Below, piece after piece: positions 6,733 through 16,190 of a DNA stretch of 64,000 nucleotides (position 1 is the first letter of the stretch; the number at the start of each line of letters is the position of its first letter). The stretch is from Clostridium ganghwense. GTDB lineage: Bacteria > Bacillota > Clostridia > Clostridiales > Clostridiaceae. The notes beneath the pieces are model-generated. The model was not told the origin of the DNA and did not search any database. It saw only the letters and a list, made by a program, of their open reading frames with translations. A program made the translations under genes and the position numbers. The stretch is from contig NZ_JAPQES010000002.1 of the NCBI RefSeq assembly GCF_026735165.1, forward strand, positions 127,745 through 191,744, in the 5' to 3' direction.

Positions 6733-8553
6733 CTATCTCTTCAAGCCATTAACTACTACATCTAGAAGTTCATCTACTGTTGAAATTATTTTTGCATTTG
6801 CTTGATAAGCATGCTGGAACTGAACCAAATTTGCCATTTCCTCATCAAGAGACACTCCCGATATAGAATCTCTTCTTTCCTGGAAGCCTTGTAGCAATAC
6901 TTCCTGGTTTCTAACTACTCTTCTAGCTTCTTGTTCCTGTATTCCAAGCTTGTCTATAGTATCCTTAAAATAATTGTCTATTTTCATTCCATTTATATCA
7001 CTTTTAACTGTAGCTACTCCTAAACTTGAATCTACAGCTAATGTGCCTATAAACCCTACTCTATCGGTTGAATTATCTATATCTTGGATTTTTAGTAGAG
7101 TCCCTCTAAGTTGAGCTATAGCAAGTGCTCTCTTACCATCATTTTCACCATCTACATCTGGGTTACCAGTAGTCCCTGCTTTTATTTTCATTACATCCTT
7201 TATAATTTCCATGTTAACTGATATATTACCAGCTGTAATTTCAACTTCTTTATTTAGTGTATCTCCTAAATTATTAAGCACACCATCGGTATACTGAGCT
7301 GCATCTTTATTAACAAAGAATGGCATCGTATCAGCACTTGAATCTTCTTTACCACTATGAACAGCATTAACTGAAAAAACCAACCCCTTAGCTAGTTTAT
7401 TCAACTGATCTATATATTTATCTACATCCTTTTGAACAGACATATAGCCTTTAAGTTCGCCTCTATTTTCGTCCTTTGGAAGGCTAAACATAGCTAAATT
7501 TTCAAAATCTATTGTAGTTTCTTTTGCAATTGCTGCTCCGTTCTTGTCAAGTGCTCTTCCATTTGCATCATCATCATTTTTATCATTTTGAGCCCATATT
7601 ACTCTGCATTGATCTAACTGCTTATATTCATCCTCAGTCATTTCTACCGTAATAGTTTCCGTCTTATCTTTATCACCATTTTTTAAGTAAGTGACTTTAT
7701 ATTGTAATGTATTTGCTCTTGAACCAGGTGTAGTAGTTTTTGCTATACCAGAAACATAAGAAAATCTTCTTACAGCATCATTTGGATTTTTTCTTATCAA
7801 AAGTGAATTTACATTGGGATTAAGTCCACTTTCATCTTCTGGCCCTACATTTACAGAATAAAATTTATCTTTTTTTACTTCTATGTTAAATTTTTCACTT
7901 AATTGATCTAATAATAAGTCTCTTTTATCCATTAAATCATTTGGTTCCATACCTGAAACCTTAACACTCATAATTTGCTGATTTAGCTTATCTAATCTAT
8001 CAAGCATTCCATTCAAATCAAAAACAGACTGCTTTATAGAGTCATGAGTATTTTCTTTTATTTCCATTAATTGATTATACGTATGATTTAATTCATCTGC
8101 TAAGGCTGCTGACTGTTGAGCTACAACAGTTCTTGCATTTGAACTTTCTGCTTGCTTGGATAACTGATCCCAAGAATTAAAAAATTTTCCAATCAAAGTT
8201 GAAAGTCCATTGTCTGAAGGTTCATTAAATATGCTCTCTATTTCACTTAAATACTTATCTCTAGCTTCATATTGGGCTAATGTACTTTTTTCTCTTCTAA
8301 CTTGGAAATCCATAAAACTATCCCTAACTCTTTGAATAGTCGACACTCCAACACCAGTACCAACTTGTCCCGGACCTACTTGGTTGTCCATAGATGGCAT
8401 TCCAAAAGGTCTTGTAGTTTCAAGAACTGCCCTTTGCCTTGAGTAACCTTCTGTATTTGCATTTGCTATATTATGTGAAGTTACATCTATAGCTCTTTGC
8501 TGTCCAAATAGTCCTCTCTTCCCTATATTAAAAGTTGCAAATAATCCTGACAC
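6733..8553 (-). CDS. flgK: Flagellar hook-associated protein 1
   Basis: FlgK is the first hook-filament junction protein. It is 606 residues, starting SGLFATFNIGKRGLFGQQ with the rod/hook motif ANTEGYSRQRA, and ending VSLDEEMANLVQFQHAYQAN and a C-terminal helix. The start is a GTG at 8553: GGGAGG lies 7 nt before it, and the family begins here. The open frame continues to 8631, but that part is an inverted repeat and not protein-like. It is followed by flgL at 11 nt. Confidence 0.95.
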   Translation of the reverse strand: MSGLFATFNIGKRGLFGQQRAIDVTSHNIANANTEGYSRQRAVLETTRPFGMPSMDNQVGPGQVGTGVGVSTIQRVRDSFMDFQVRREKSTLAQYEARDKYLSEIESIFNEPSDNGLSTLIGKFFNSWDQLSKQAESSNARTVVAQQSAALADELNHTYNQLMEIKENTHDSIKQSVFDLNGMLDRLDKLNQQIMSVKVSGMEPNDLMDKRDLLLDQLSEKFNIEVKKDKFYSVNVGPEDESGLNPNVNSLLIRKNPNDAVRRFSYVSGIAKTTTPGSRANTLQYKVTYLKNGDKDKTETITVEMTEDEYKQLDQCRVIWAQNDKNDDDANGRALDKNGAAIAKETTIDFENLAMFSLPKDENRGELKGYMSVQKDVDKYIDQLNKLAKGLVFSVNAVHSGKEDSSADTMPFFVNKDAAQYTDGVLNNLGDTLNKEVEITAGNISVNMEIIKDVMKIKAGTTGNPDVDGENDGKRALAIAQLRGTLLKIQDIDNSTDRVGFIGTLAVDSSLGVATVKSDINGMKIDNYFKDTIDKLGIQEQEARRVVRNQEVLLQGFQERRDSISGVSLDEEMANLVQFQHAYQANAKIISTVDELLDVVVNGLKR

Positions 8554-8574
8554 TTTTATACCTCCCTTTTTTCG

Positions 8575-8657
8575 AGTAACCAGATACCAGTATTCAGTAA
8601 CCATAAAAAAATATTTTTTAACATAACCCACTCACTGGTTACTGACTACTGGTTACT
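8575..8657. repeat. Imperfect inverted repeat between flgN and flgK
   Basis: The left arm starts AGTAACCAG and contains CAGTAACCA; the right arm carries the reverse complement (ending CTGGTTACT). The arms are built of repeated GTAACCAGT-like units, separated by an A/T-rich centre. It could fold into a long stem in the flgN-flgK mRNA just upstream of the flgK ribosome binding site. Comparable short-unit repeats lie at 38434-38459 and about 50931-50948. Confidence 0.65.
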
Positions 8658-8662
8658 ATTCC

Positions 8663-9100
8663 TTATCTTCCTACTTTTCCATATGCATTATACGTTTTTG
8701 CCTGTCTATCAGGATTTAATAGAACAAGCATCTTATTTGTAAAGGCTAAACCTTGTTTTATAAGCAATTCATTAGTATCTTTCTGTAGTCTAACCTCTTC
8801 CAAAACCTTTCTAGTTTTTCTAAGATTATCCTCTAATTCTTTATCGTCCATTTCTTCAATTAATTTACCAAAAGTTTTCTCTTGTAATATGTCATTTGTT
8901 AATTCTCTTCTTTTTAATTCAATGTTAGCAATTTTTTGATTGCATTTTTGTATTTTTTCTACACAAGCATCCATATTAAAAGCATCATTTTTAACTATAT
9001 ATTCATGTTGTTCTTCTAAGATATTAAGAAGTTCTTTGGATGATTCTATTTGCTTCACCATTATTTCATTTAATTGATCTCTGAACTCTCTATCGTTCAT
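8663..9100 (-). CDS. flgN: Flagellar export chaperone FlgN
   Basis: FlgN binds FlgK and FlgL in the cytoplasm and delivers them to export. The 145-residue, all-helical protein has the FlgN-family composition (charged helices, several Gln/Glu/Lys heptads, TNDILQEKTFGKLIEEMDD). Its start overlaps the flgM stop by one base (TAATG), which couples the genes. flgK, its client, is next. Confidence 0.85.
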   Translation of the reverse strand: MNDREFRDQLNEIMVKQIESSKELLNILEEQHEYIVKNDAFNMDACVEKIQKCNQKIANIELKRRELTNDILQEKTFGKLIEEMDDKELEDNLRKTRKVLEEVRLQKDTNELLIKQGLAFTNKMLVLLNPDRQAKTYNAYGKVGR

Positions 9101-9375
9101 TAAATTTCTCTTCCCTTCATTATATCTATCATTTTTTGTGCTACTAGTTTGGCATCCACATTATACGTTCCCTTTGCCACTTCATTTCTTATTTTTTCCA
9201 ATTTTTCTTGAGATATTTCCTTTTTATCTTGAGCAGCAAAAGAACTTAAGCTTTTACCAACTTGTGAAATTTCTAGTGAATCTTTCTTTGCTACTTTTTT
9301 AGTTTTTTCTATATTCCTATTATTTTTTTCGTACATATTTATTACTTTATTTATACCAACTTGTGATATTTTCAT
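9100..9375 (-). CDS. flgM: Anti-sigma-28 factor FlgM
   Basis: FlgM holds sigma-28 inactive until it is exported through the finished hook. The 91-residue protein has the family pattern: basic N-terminus, KKDSLEISQVGKSLSS in the middle, and the C-terminal helix IRNEVAKGTYNVDAKLVAQKM that contacts the sigma factor. It is the first gene of the operon and stands behind its own sigma-28 promoter at 9417-9443, giving feedback control. Confidence 0.93.
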   Translation of the reverse strand: MKISQVGINKVINMYEKNNRNIEKTKKVAKKDSLEISQVGKSLSSFAAQDKKEISQEKLEKIRNEVAKGTYNVDAKLVAQKMIDIMKGREI

Positions 9376-9416
9376 ATTTTACACTCCTTAATCTTCTCTT
9401 CATTTCTATGTTAATA

Positions 9417-9443
9417 TTATCGACTTAGAAAATATAAAGTTTA
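9417..9443 (-). promoter_or_regulatory. Sigma-28 promoter of the flgM operon
   Basis: On the minus strand the site is TAAA, 15 bp, GTCGATAA, close to the sigma-28 consensus. It stands 42 nt upstream of the flgM start codon. It should drive flgM-flgN-flgK-flgL-fliW-csrA-flaG and the small basic gene down to the terminator at 3853-3892. Confidence 0.8.
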
Positions 9444-9649
9444 TACTTATTCATAAAAAAAGAAATGAAATTATAACAAAAATTTCATTTTTAATTCAAA
9501 TTTGTACTCTATTAAACTTTACATAAAAATCTTTCTATGCCTTATCAACTAAAATAGACAATAAAAGTCCATTTTAAAATTTTTCCTCGAAAAAAGTTAA
9601 AATGAAATTTTTCAATTGTGAAATTTCATTTTTAAAACATGAATCCAAA
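9444..9649. other. Non-coding stretch with two short inverted repeats
   Basis: No gene is visible between flgM and the terminator of fliY. The stretch holds ATGAAAT/ATTTCAT around 9471-9492 and a 12-bp stem AAAATGAAATTT/AAATTTCATTTT at 9599-9610/9621-9632. Both use the same TGAAATTT core, suggesting a duplicated hairpin. They may be additional terminators or processing signals downstream of fliY. Confidence 0.4.
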
Positions 9650-9691
9650 AAAGTTAGGTAACAAAATATAAATATTTTGTTACCTAACTTT
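9650..9691 (-). terminator. Terminator of the che-fliM-fliY operon
   Basis: A perfect 20-bp inverted repeat (core GTTAGGTAACAAAATAT) lies 21 nt after the fliY stop codon and is followed on the minus strand by TTTTTT. It closes the eleven-gene chemotaxis/motor operon. Confidence 0.85.
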
Positions 9692-9711
9692 AACTATATT
9701 TTCTTATATAA

Positions 9712-10929
9712 TTATCCTTTTAGTGATCTTACTCTTTCCTCACTACTTACTATATTCACTATTCTAACACCAAAATTTTCATCTACAACAACAACTTCTC
9801 CATAAGCAACTTTTTTACCATTTACTAGAATTTCAACAGGTTCTTCTGCTAACTTGTCTAACTCTATAAGTGATCCAGTTCCTAGATTTAATACATCCTT
9901 TATGCTCTTTTTAGTTCTTCCTAAAACAACTGAAATTTCAAGTGGAACATCTAGTATCAAATCAATATTCTTAGGTGTCTCATTAACCGCAATCTCTTGA
10001 AGCGGTTGAAAACTAGCCTGCTGAACATTAACCGGCGGCTGTGGTGGTACCACTGGTGGTACTGGTGCTGCTACAGGCTGTTCATATGCATAAGTTTCAG
10101 CTGGTTTAGGCTGCACTTGAGGCTGCTGTACATATTGTTTAGGAACTTCTTGCTGTACCTGTGGTTCCTTTGTTTTGTTTTCTGGTTGTTCATTTTCCTG
10201 TCCCATCATTATCGAAACTATTTTTTTTGCTGTGTTAATAGGAAGAACTTGCATAATATTACTATCAACTAAATCTCCTATAGTTAATCTGAATGATACT
10301 TGAATAATATCTTCTTCATCAGTTATACCTTCTGCTAATGGTGCAGTAATATCTTCCCATATTTTTGCAGTAGGTGGAGATATATTTACTTCTCTTGCAA
10401 ACATCGTTGCCATTGATGTAGCTGCTGAACCTATCATTTGGTTCATAGCCTCCGCAACTGCGCTTTCTTCAATTTCAGAGAGAGAAGTTGGTTTCTCAAC
10501 ATTTCCATCTCCTCCCATCATAAGATTTGCAATTACAGCTGCATCAGTTATTTTCATTACTAATAAATTTCCACCTACAATACCACTTACATATTTTACT
10601 TCAAGTGCGATATTAGGAATTTCAAAGGTTTCCCTTAAATTATTTAGTGTGGTAACCTTAACCTGAGGTGTTGTAATATTTACCTGTTGACCAATTATAG
10701 TGGAAAGGGCTGTTGAAGCTGATCCCATGGATATATTTCCTATTTCCCCCAACAAATCTCTTTCTATATCAGAAATAGTATCACTTTCTGAATTTGATTT
10801 ATTAGACTCAATAGTATTTTGTTGAGGTATATTTTCTTCTACAGATTCTTCCTTAGATACAGAATCATTTCCCCCTTTTAATAATGCATCTATCTCATCT
10901 TGTGAAAGAAATCCGTTATCGCTACTCAT
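9712..10929 (-). CDS. fliY: Flagellar motor switch phosphatase FliY
   Basis: FliY is part of the switch complex and dephosphorylates CheY-P. The 405-residue protein has an N-terminal CheY-binding peptide like that of FliM (LSQDEIDALLKG), a CheC-type phosphatase domain with both E-x2-N motifs (DLLGEIGNIS, SAVAEAMNQM), a Pro/Gln-rich linker (about 250-310) and a C-terminal FliN domain (LDVPLEISVVLGRTKKSI). I placed the start at the ATG at 10929, overlapping fliM by 8 bases; the frame is open further into fliM. It is the last gene of the operon. Confidence 0.94.
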   Translation of the reverse strand: MSSDNGFLSQDEIDALLKGGNDSVSKEESVEENIPQQNTIESNKSNSESDTISDIERDLLGEIGNISMGSASTALSTIIGQQVNITTPQVKVTTLNNLRETFEIPNIALEVKYVSGIVGGNLLVMKITDAAVIANLMMGGDGNVEKPTSLSEIEESAVAEAMNQMIGSAATSMATMFAREVNISPPTAKIWEDITAPLAEGITDEEDIIQVSFRLTIGDLVDSNIMQVLPINTAKKIVSIMMGQENEQPENKTKEPQVQQEVPKQYVQQPQVQPKPAETYAYEQPVAAPVPPVVPPQPPVNVQQASFQPLQEIAVNETPKNIDLILDVPLEISVVLGRTKKSIKDVLNLGTGSLIELDKLAEEPVEILVNGKKVAYGEVVVVDENFGVRIVNIVSSEERVRSLKG

Positions 10930-11917
10930 AGTTTTCCACATCCTTATCAATAATATCTAGTATCTGAACGCCTTTATTTTTGCCAATAATCCCCGGTTTT
11001 GCATATAAGTAGTCTTCATCTTCTACTTTCATTTTAATAGCCTCTTTTGTTGTAATATCTAAGGTCACTACATCTCCAATAGATAATTTCAAGAAATCAT
11101 CTACAGTTATATTAGTAGCTCCAAGCTCAGCTGTCATTGCTAAATCAACAATATTTATTCTCTGACGCAGTTTCTCCTTAGAATGTTCTAAAATTTCAGC
11201 ATCATTTTCTCTAAACCAATATTGAACTACAAGCTTATCTAATATTTTTTCTATACTCAGATATGGAATACAAATATTTATAAATGTACTACTTCCACTC
11301 ATTTCAACAGAAAAAGTTATCAATGCAACTGGTTCTGTAGGCGCTAAAGTCTGATTTAGAGCTGGATTAGTATCTAATCCTTCTATTTCAGGTTCAACTT
11401 CTAATACATCCTCCCAAGCAAGTTTTAAATTAGCAATAAGCCCTTTATTTATTTGCTTTATGATATTCTTATCAATATCAGTAAATTCTCTTGTCTTATA
11501 TTGACCTATACCTGCCCCACCTAAAAGAACATCAGTAATCCTATATACAAATTGAGGGTTAGTCTCAAAAAGTATTGATCCACTTAATGGTGGCATCTTA
11601 AATATTGTTAATATAGTTGGATTTGGTACTGAATGAATAAACTCTTCATAGGTTATCTGCTGAACAGTTTCTATATTTACTTTCACATTTGTTCTTACTT
11701 GAGCAGTTAGGTAATTAGAAATTATTCTAGCAAAATTATCATGAATAAGTTCTAGCGTTCTTATGTGATCCTTAGAGAACTTTTGAGGACTTTTAAAATC
11801 ATACGGTTTAACCTTCTGTTTTTCCTCCTCTTGCTCAAGTTCATCAGGATTTAATTCCCCAGAGTCCAAGGCAGATAAAAGGGCATCTATTTCGCCTTGT
11901 GATAAAACGTCTGCCAT
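10922..11917 (-). CDS. fliM: Flagellar motor switch protein FliM
   Basis: FliM is the C-ring protein that binds CheY-P and sets rotation direction. The 331-residue protein has the N-terminal CheY-binding peptide LSQGEIDALLSAL, a middle CheC-like domain (VYRITDVLLGGAG near residue 130) and a C-terminal SpoA domain (LSIGDVVTLD near residue 275). It overlaps fliY by 8 bases and lies 20 nt after cheW. Confidence 0.96.
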   Translation of the reverse strand: MADVLSQGEIDALLSALDSGELNPDELEQEEEKQKVKPYDFKSPQKFSKDHIRTLELIHDNFARIISNYLTAQVRTNVKVNIETVQQITYEEFIHSVPNPTILTIFKMPPLSGSILFETNPQFVYRITDVLLGGAGIGQYKTREFTDIDKNIIKQINKGLIANLKLAWEDVLEVEPEIEGLDTNPALNQTLAPTEPVALITFSVEMSGSSTFINICIPYLSIEKILDKLVVQYWFRENDAEILEHSKEKLRQRINIVDLAMTAELGATNITVDDFLKLSIGDVVTLDITTKEAIKMKVEDEDYLYAKPGIIGKNKGVQILDIIDKDVENYE

Positions 11918-11937
11918 GTTTGTCCCTCATTTCTTTA

Positions 11938-12339
11938 CTAATTTGCAAACAATTTGTCTATATCGATTAAAGTAACTACCCTATCTTTAAAATTAATAAC
12001 TCCTTTGATGTAAAGCTTTCTTTGATCATCAACCTTTTCTACTATTTCTTCTTCAATCTCAAGCACTTCATCGACTTCATCTACAGTAATACCTACATGT
12101 TCATCTTCCATTTTTAAAATTATTATATTATTTTGTTCTACATTTTCTTTTTTCTCAATATTCAATAATAAATTTATATCTAAAAGTGAAATAACATTTC
12201 CTCTTAAATTTATTAAGCCTTTTATATAATCTGGTGATTTAGGAACTCTAGTTATTTCCATGATATCATTTATTCCCTGAACTTTTGCAGTTTCAACTGC
12301 AAACTGTTCATCTCCTAGTCTAAATATGACTACCTGCAT
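11938..12339 (-). CDS. cheW: Chemotaxis coupling protein CheW (second copy in the operon)
   Basis: CheW links receptors to the CheA kinase. This 133-residue protein is a single CheW domain: FRLGDEQFAVETAKVQGI at the start, PDYIKGLINLRGNVISLLD in the middle, and the conserved GVINFKDRVVTLIDI end. A second CheW is at 17767-18219; the two share only family-level similarity, so they may serve different receptors. Confidence 0.94.
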   Translation of the reverse strand: MQVVIFRLGDEQFAVETAKVQGINDIMEITRVPKSPDYIKGLINLRGNVISLLDINLLLNIEKKENVEQNNIIILKMEDEHVGITVDEVDEVLEIEEEIVEKVDDQRKLYIKGVINFKDRVVTLIDIDKLFAN

Positions 12340-12360
12340 TTTTATTCCTCCCTTAGTCTA

Positions 12361-12720
12361 TTAGCCTATTGCCTTCCTAATAGCCTCAAGAACTCTTTCT
12401 GCTTGGAATGGTTTTACTATAAAATCTCTTGCTCCAGATCTTATAGCATCCATTACCATTGTTTGTTGTCCCATAGCACTACACATTATTATTTTAGCCG
12501 CTGGATCAAATTCCTTTATCGCTTTAACAGCTTCAATTCCATCCATATCAGGCATTGTTATATCCATAGTAACAACATCAGGTTTTTCAGACTTATAAAG
12601 TTCTACAGCTTTTAATCCATTACTAGCTTCTCCCACAATTTCAAATCCATTTTTTTCTAAAATATCCTTTATCATCATTCTCATAAAAGCAGCATCATCA
12701 ACAATTAATACTCTAGCCAT
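12361..12720 (-). CDS. cheY: Chemotaxis response regulator CheY
   Basis: CheY is a single receiver domain of 119 residues that carries the signal from CheA to the motor. The acidic pair D8-D9, phosphoacceptor D53 (VTMDITMPDMDG), the Ser/Thr near residue 81 and the Lys in IVKPF near residue 102 are all present. It lies between cheC and cheW, beside its phosphatases (CheC, FliY) and its target FliM. Confidence 0.96.
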   Translation of the reverse strand: MARVLIVDDAAFMRMMIKDILEKNGFEIVGEASNGLKAVELYKSEKPDVVTMDITMPDMDGIEAVKAIKEFDPAAKIIMCSAMGQQTMVMDAIRSGARDFIVKPFQAERVLEAIRKAIG

Positions 12721-12737
12721 GTTCTTATAACCTCCAA

Positions 12738-13343
12738 TTAATTTACTCCTAATGTACTTAATATTTTTTCTAATGAGCCAGGCATTGGAATATAATAAAA
12801 ATGCCCGCTTATTTCTTCACTCTTATTATTTTGCAAAAATCTAGTCTCTAAGTCAAGTACTTGATCATCAAATTGACCAGCTTCAATAAAACTTGTAGAT
12901 AATATAGCTCCAAGCATATCATATGAAACTGCTGGTACAGACGGCGTTATTGCTAATCCTGTAAATTTAGCTATAGCATTCATATATGATGTAGCTATAA
13001 TATTTCCAATTTCACATAATACCGAATTACCCATATCAGTTATCTGTTCTGCCTGCTCTCCTGTTAATAATTCTATTATTTGGAATGCAGTTTCTCTTTC
13101 AAGAACAAATAATATATTTCCTGGAGTATCACCAAGTACTCTTACAATAATACCAATAACAACTCTTTCTGTTCCTTCATCAGAAAAAACATCATCAAAT
13201 GGAACTATATTTACCGCTGGTACTGTCATATCTATTTTTTTATTTAATAACTGTGACAAAGCAGTTGCTGCATTGCCAGCTCCAATATTTCCAACTTCTC
13301 TCAAGGCATCCATCTGCATAGGAGTCATCTCAAGATATATCAT
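12738..13343 (-). CDS. cheC: CheY-P phosphatase CheC
   Basis: CheC dephosphorylates CheY-P and binds CheD. The 201-residue protein has both family active-site motifs, DALREVGNIGAGNAATAL near residue 13 and SVLCEIGNIIATSYMNAIA near residue 105. GGAGGGA precedes the ATG at 13343. It lies between cheA and cheY, as in other Firmicutes with the CheC/CheD/CheV-type adaptation system. Confidence 0.94.
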   Translation of the reverse strand: MIYLEMTPMQMDALREVGNIGAGNAATALSQLLNKKIDMTVPAVNIVPFDDVFSDEGTERVVIGIIVRVLGDTPGNILFVLERETAFQIIELLTGEQAEQITDMGNSVLCEIGNIIATSYMNAIAKFTGLAITPSVPAVSYDMLGAILSTSFIEAGQFDDQVLDLETRFLQNNKSEEISGHFYYIPMPGSLEKILSTLGVN

Positions 13344-13355
13344 ATTACTCCCTCC

Positions 13356-15407
13356 TTATATCAAAGCTGCAACATCAAGTATTAAAGTAACTAATCCATC
13401 ACCATATATAGTTGCCCCTATATATTCTTTTAATGCCTTTAATGTTTTTCCTAAAGGTTTTATTACTGTTTCTTGTTGTCCTAATAATCCATCAACTAAA
13501 AGTCCAACTGTTTTCTCTCCAACTTTAACAATTACAATATAGTTTTTATTGCTATTGGATTTTTCAAGTCCTAACTTTTCATAAACTCTTATAAGAGGAA
13601 TTACATTTTCATTATAAACAATAACTTCTTTATTGTCTGTTTTCATTACTTCCTCTTCTTTGTAATCTATAACTCTATCAATATATCCTAGTGAAATAGC
13701 CATAGTTTCATTTCCAACCTTAACAAGTAACGCTTGTATAATTTGAAGTGTCAATGGTAATGTTATAATAAAAGAAGTACCTTTGTCAATCTCACTTGTA
13801 ACATCAACTGTACCACCTAGGGAGCTTATCTTGGTCTTAACTACATCCATACCTACCCCTCTACCTGATATATCCGTAACTTCTTCATTAGTACTAAAGC
13901 CTTGTGCAAAAATAAGATTTTTAATGTCTGATTCACTCATACCTTCAGTACTTATACCAACTTTTTCAGCCTTTGCTCTAACCTTTTCAACGTCAATTCC
14001 AGCACCATCATCTTCAACTTTTATTATAGCTTTTGTTCCTTCTTGATAAGCTATAAGCTTAATAGTTCCTGTTGGTTTTTTACCCCTAGCTATTCTATCT
14101 TCCTTACTTTCAATTCCATGATCTGCTGCATTTCTAATAAGATGAATTAGCGGTTCTCCTATTTCGTCTATAACTGTTCTATCAAGTTCAGTGTCTTGAC
14201 CTTTAACTATAAACTCAATATCTTTATCAAGTTCCACTGACAAATCTCTTACCATTCTTGGGAATCTGTTAAATACAGTTTCTAATGGAAGCATTCTTAT
14301 TTTCATAACAAGGTCTTGCAAATCTGAAGTAGTTCTAGCAACTTGTTCTAAAGTTTCATTTAATTCAGTTGACCTATAATTAGAGCTTATCTGTTCCAAT
14401 CTAGTTCTATGAATAACAAGTTCTGAAACCATATTCATAAATTTATCAAGTCTTTCTAAATCTACTCTTACAGATTGATGTACCTTCTTATGCTGTTTTC
14501 TTTCTACAGGTTTTTTCTCTACTTCTTTTGGTTTAATTGGAGTTTGTTTTGTTTTTGTCTCCTGTTTCGTCTCTACTTTTACTTCTTGTTTTACTTCTGG
14601 TTTTTGTTCATTACCAGCGGCTTTATTTTCTTTCACATTTACATTATCGACTATAACTTTTGCAACTTCAGATATATTTATTAAAACATCATAAATTTCT
14701 TCTTTGCTTTTATGAGTTAAATAAATCATATCAATGTCCAAATCAAAATTTTCATTTTCTAAATCATCTGCTGATGGTATGCATTTCACAACCTCACCAA
14801 ATTCCTCTAAACCTTTAAAAATCAAAAATGCTCTAGCAGATTTCAAAAGAGTATTTTCGTCTAAAACTACTTTAATTTGATATGCTTCAAAGCCTTTATC
14901 TAATGCTTGTTTAACAATATTAATATCATATTCATTCATTTCTATAAAAGCATTATCTGAAGCTTCAATAGTCACATTCACTTCTTCTTTTGCAATTTCT
15001 TTAGTTTCTTCTTCATCATTACCTTCTTTGCCCTGAGCAATTTGTTCCAAATTATCCATTATTTCATTTATAGAAATATTTTCTTCTATTCCTTCAGCTA
15101 TATTATTGACCATTTGCTCTAGTGTATCAAGGCATTTAAAAAGGACAGTTACAACTTTTTGTGTAACTTTTAGTTTACCTTCTCTAAATTGAGATAGAAC
15201 ATCCTCCATTTTATGAGTAAGTTCAGCCATTTCATTAAATCCCATCGTAGCTGCCATACCCTTTATTGTATGTGCCACTCTAAAAATTTCATTTAGCTTA
15301 TCTATATCATCTGGTTCTTGTTCTAACTGTAATAAAGACTCATTTAAAGTCTGAAGATTATCCATTGATTCTTCAAGAAACATTGATAAATATTGTGATG
15401 TATCCAC
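13356..15407 (-). CDS. cheA: Chemotaxis sensor histidine kinase CheA
   Basis: CheA autophosphorylates and passes phosphate to CheY and CheB. Domains of the 683-residue protein in order: HPt with H46 (RVAHTIKGM); CheY/CheB-binding domain (about 155-255); a Lys/Glu/Gln linker; dimerisation helices (about 305-365); HATPase with N-box (IRNAADHGIE) and G1 (DDGAGID); and a C-terminal CheW-like domain. The start is a GTG at 15407, supported by AAGGAGGG. It is 12 nt from cheR. Confidence 0.96.
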   Translation of the reverse strand: MDTSQYLSMFLEESMDNLQTLNESLLQLEQEPDDIDKLNEIFRVAHTIKGMAATMGFNEMAELTHKMEDVLSQFREGKLKVTQKVVTVLFKCLDTLEQMVNNIAEGIEENISINEIMDNLEQIAQGKEGNDEEETKEIAKEEVNVTIEASDNAFIEMNEYDINIVKQALDKGFEAYQIKVVLDENTLLKSARAFLIFKGLEEFGEVVKCIPSADDLENENFDLDIDMIYLTHKSKEEIYDVLINISEVAKVIVDNVNVKENKAAGNEQKPEVKQEVKVETKQETKTKQTPIKPKEVEKKPVERKQHKKVHQSVRVDLERLDKFMNMVSELVIHRTRLEQISSNYRSTELNETLEQVARTTSDLQDLVMKIRMLPLETVFNRFPRMVRDLSVELDKDIEFIVKGQDTELDRTVIDEIGEPLIHLIRNAADHGIESKEDRIARGKKPTGTIKLIAYQEGTKAIIKVEDDGAGIDVEKVRAKAEKVGISTEGMSESDIKNLIFAQGFSTNEEVTDISGRGVGMDVVKTKISSLGGTVDVTSEIDKGTSFIITLPLTLQIIQALLVKVGNETMAISLGYIDRVIDYKEEEVMKTDNKEVIVYNENVIPLIRVYEKLGLEKSNSNKNYIVIVKVGEKTVGLLVDGLLGQQETVIKPLGKTLKALKEYIGATIYGDGLVTLILDVAALI

Positions 15408-15419
15408 GCTTTTCCCTCC

Positions 15420-16187
15420 TTATAGTTTCTTGTATATAAACGTAGAAGCTTTTTCAAAACCATAGTCTTTATAATTATATATACTTTCAGTTGCTCCTAC
15501 AAAAAGGAGTCCTCCTTTCTTTAAGGATTCACTGAACTTTCTATATATTTCATTTTTTATATCTTGATTAAAATATATTACTACATTTCTGCAAACTATT
15601 AAGTCAAATCCTTTCTCATAATTATCAAGTATGAGATCATGTTTCTTAAAAGTTACCATATTTTTTATTTTAGAATCAATAATATATTTATCGTTTACTT
15701 TAGTAAAATATTTTTGTATATATTCTTTTTTTACATTTTTTATTTCTGAATTTACATATTCACCTTTTTTAGCTCTTTCCAAAATACTTTTATCTATATC
15801 AGTTGCTAAAATATTGTGTCTACCTTTTACTTTTAAATTATTCAAAATCAAAGCTATTGAATATGGCTCAGCACCAATTGAGCATGCGGCACTCCATATC
15901 TTTAAATTCTTTTCTCTAGGTATTAGGTCATTTTCAATTTTCTTTCTTAGTTCTTCAAAAATTTCTGGATTTCTAAAAAATTCTGTTACATTTATAGTTA
16001 TAAAATCAAGAAATTTTTGTCTTTGACTTTGATCCTTTTTTAGAAGATTAACATATTCATCTACAGAACTCACTCCTACTCTAGACATCAAGCTTAAGAT
16101 TCTTCTATGCAACTGATTTGATTTATAAGCAGATAAATCTATTTTAAATTCTTTTAAAACCCATTTTTTAAAATCCTCTAAATTCAT
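15420..16187 (-). CDS. cheR: Chemoreceptor glutamate methyltransferase CheR
   Basis: CheR transfers methyl groups from SAM to glutamates of chemoreceptors. The 255-residue protein has an N-terminal helical domain (FLDFITINVTEFFRN near residue 57), a SAM-binding domain (KIWSAACSIGAEPYSIAL) and FDLIVCRNVVIYF near residue 197. It lies 3 nt after cheB, its opposing enzyme. Confidence 0.95.
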   Translation of the reverse strand: MNLEDFKKWVLKEFKIDLSAYKSNQLHRRILSLMSRVGVSSVDEYVNLLKKDQSQRQKFLDFITINVTEFFRNPEIFEELRKKIENDLIPREKNLKIWSAACSIGAEPYSIALILNNLKVKGRHNILATDIDKSILERAKKGEYVNSEIKNVKKEYIQKYFTKVNDKYIIDSKIKNMVTFKKHDLILDNYEKGFDLIVCRNVVIYFNQDIKNEIYRKFSESLKKGGLLFVGATESIYNYKDYGFEKASTFIYKKL

Positions 16188-16190
16188 ATT

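Noticed and set aside
8554-8631. 26-residue N-terminal extension of FlgK
   Set aside because: It is a translation of the inverted repeat; GGGAGG before the GTG at 8553 and the family start decide.
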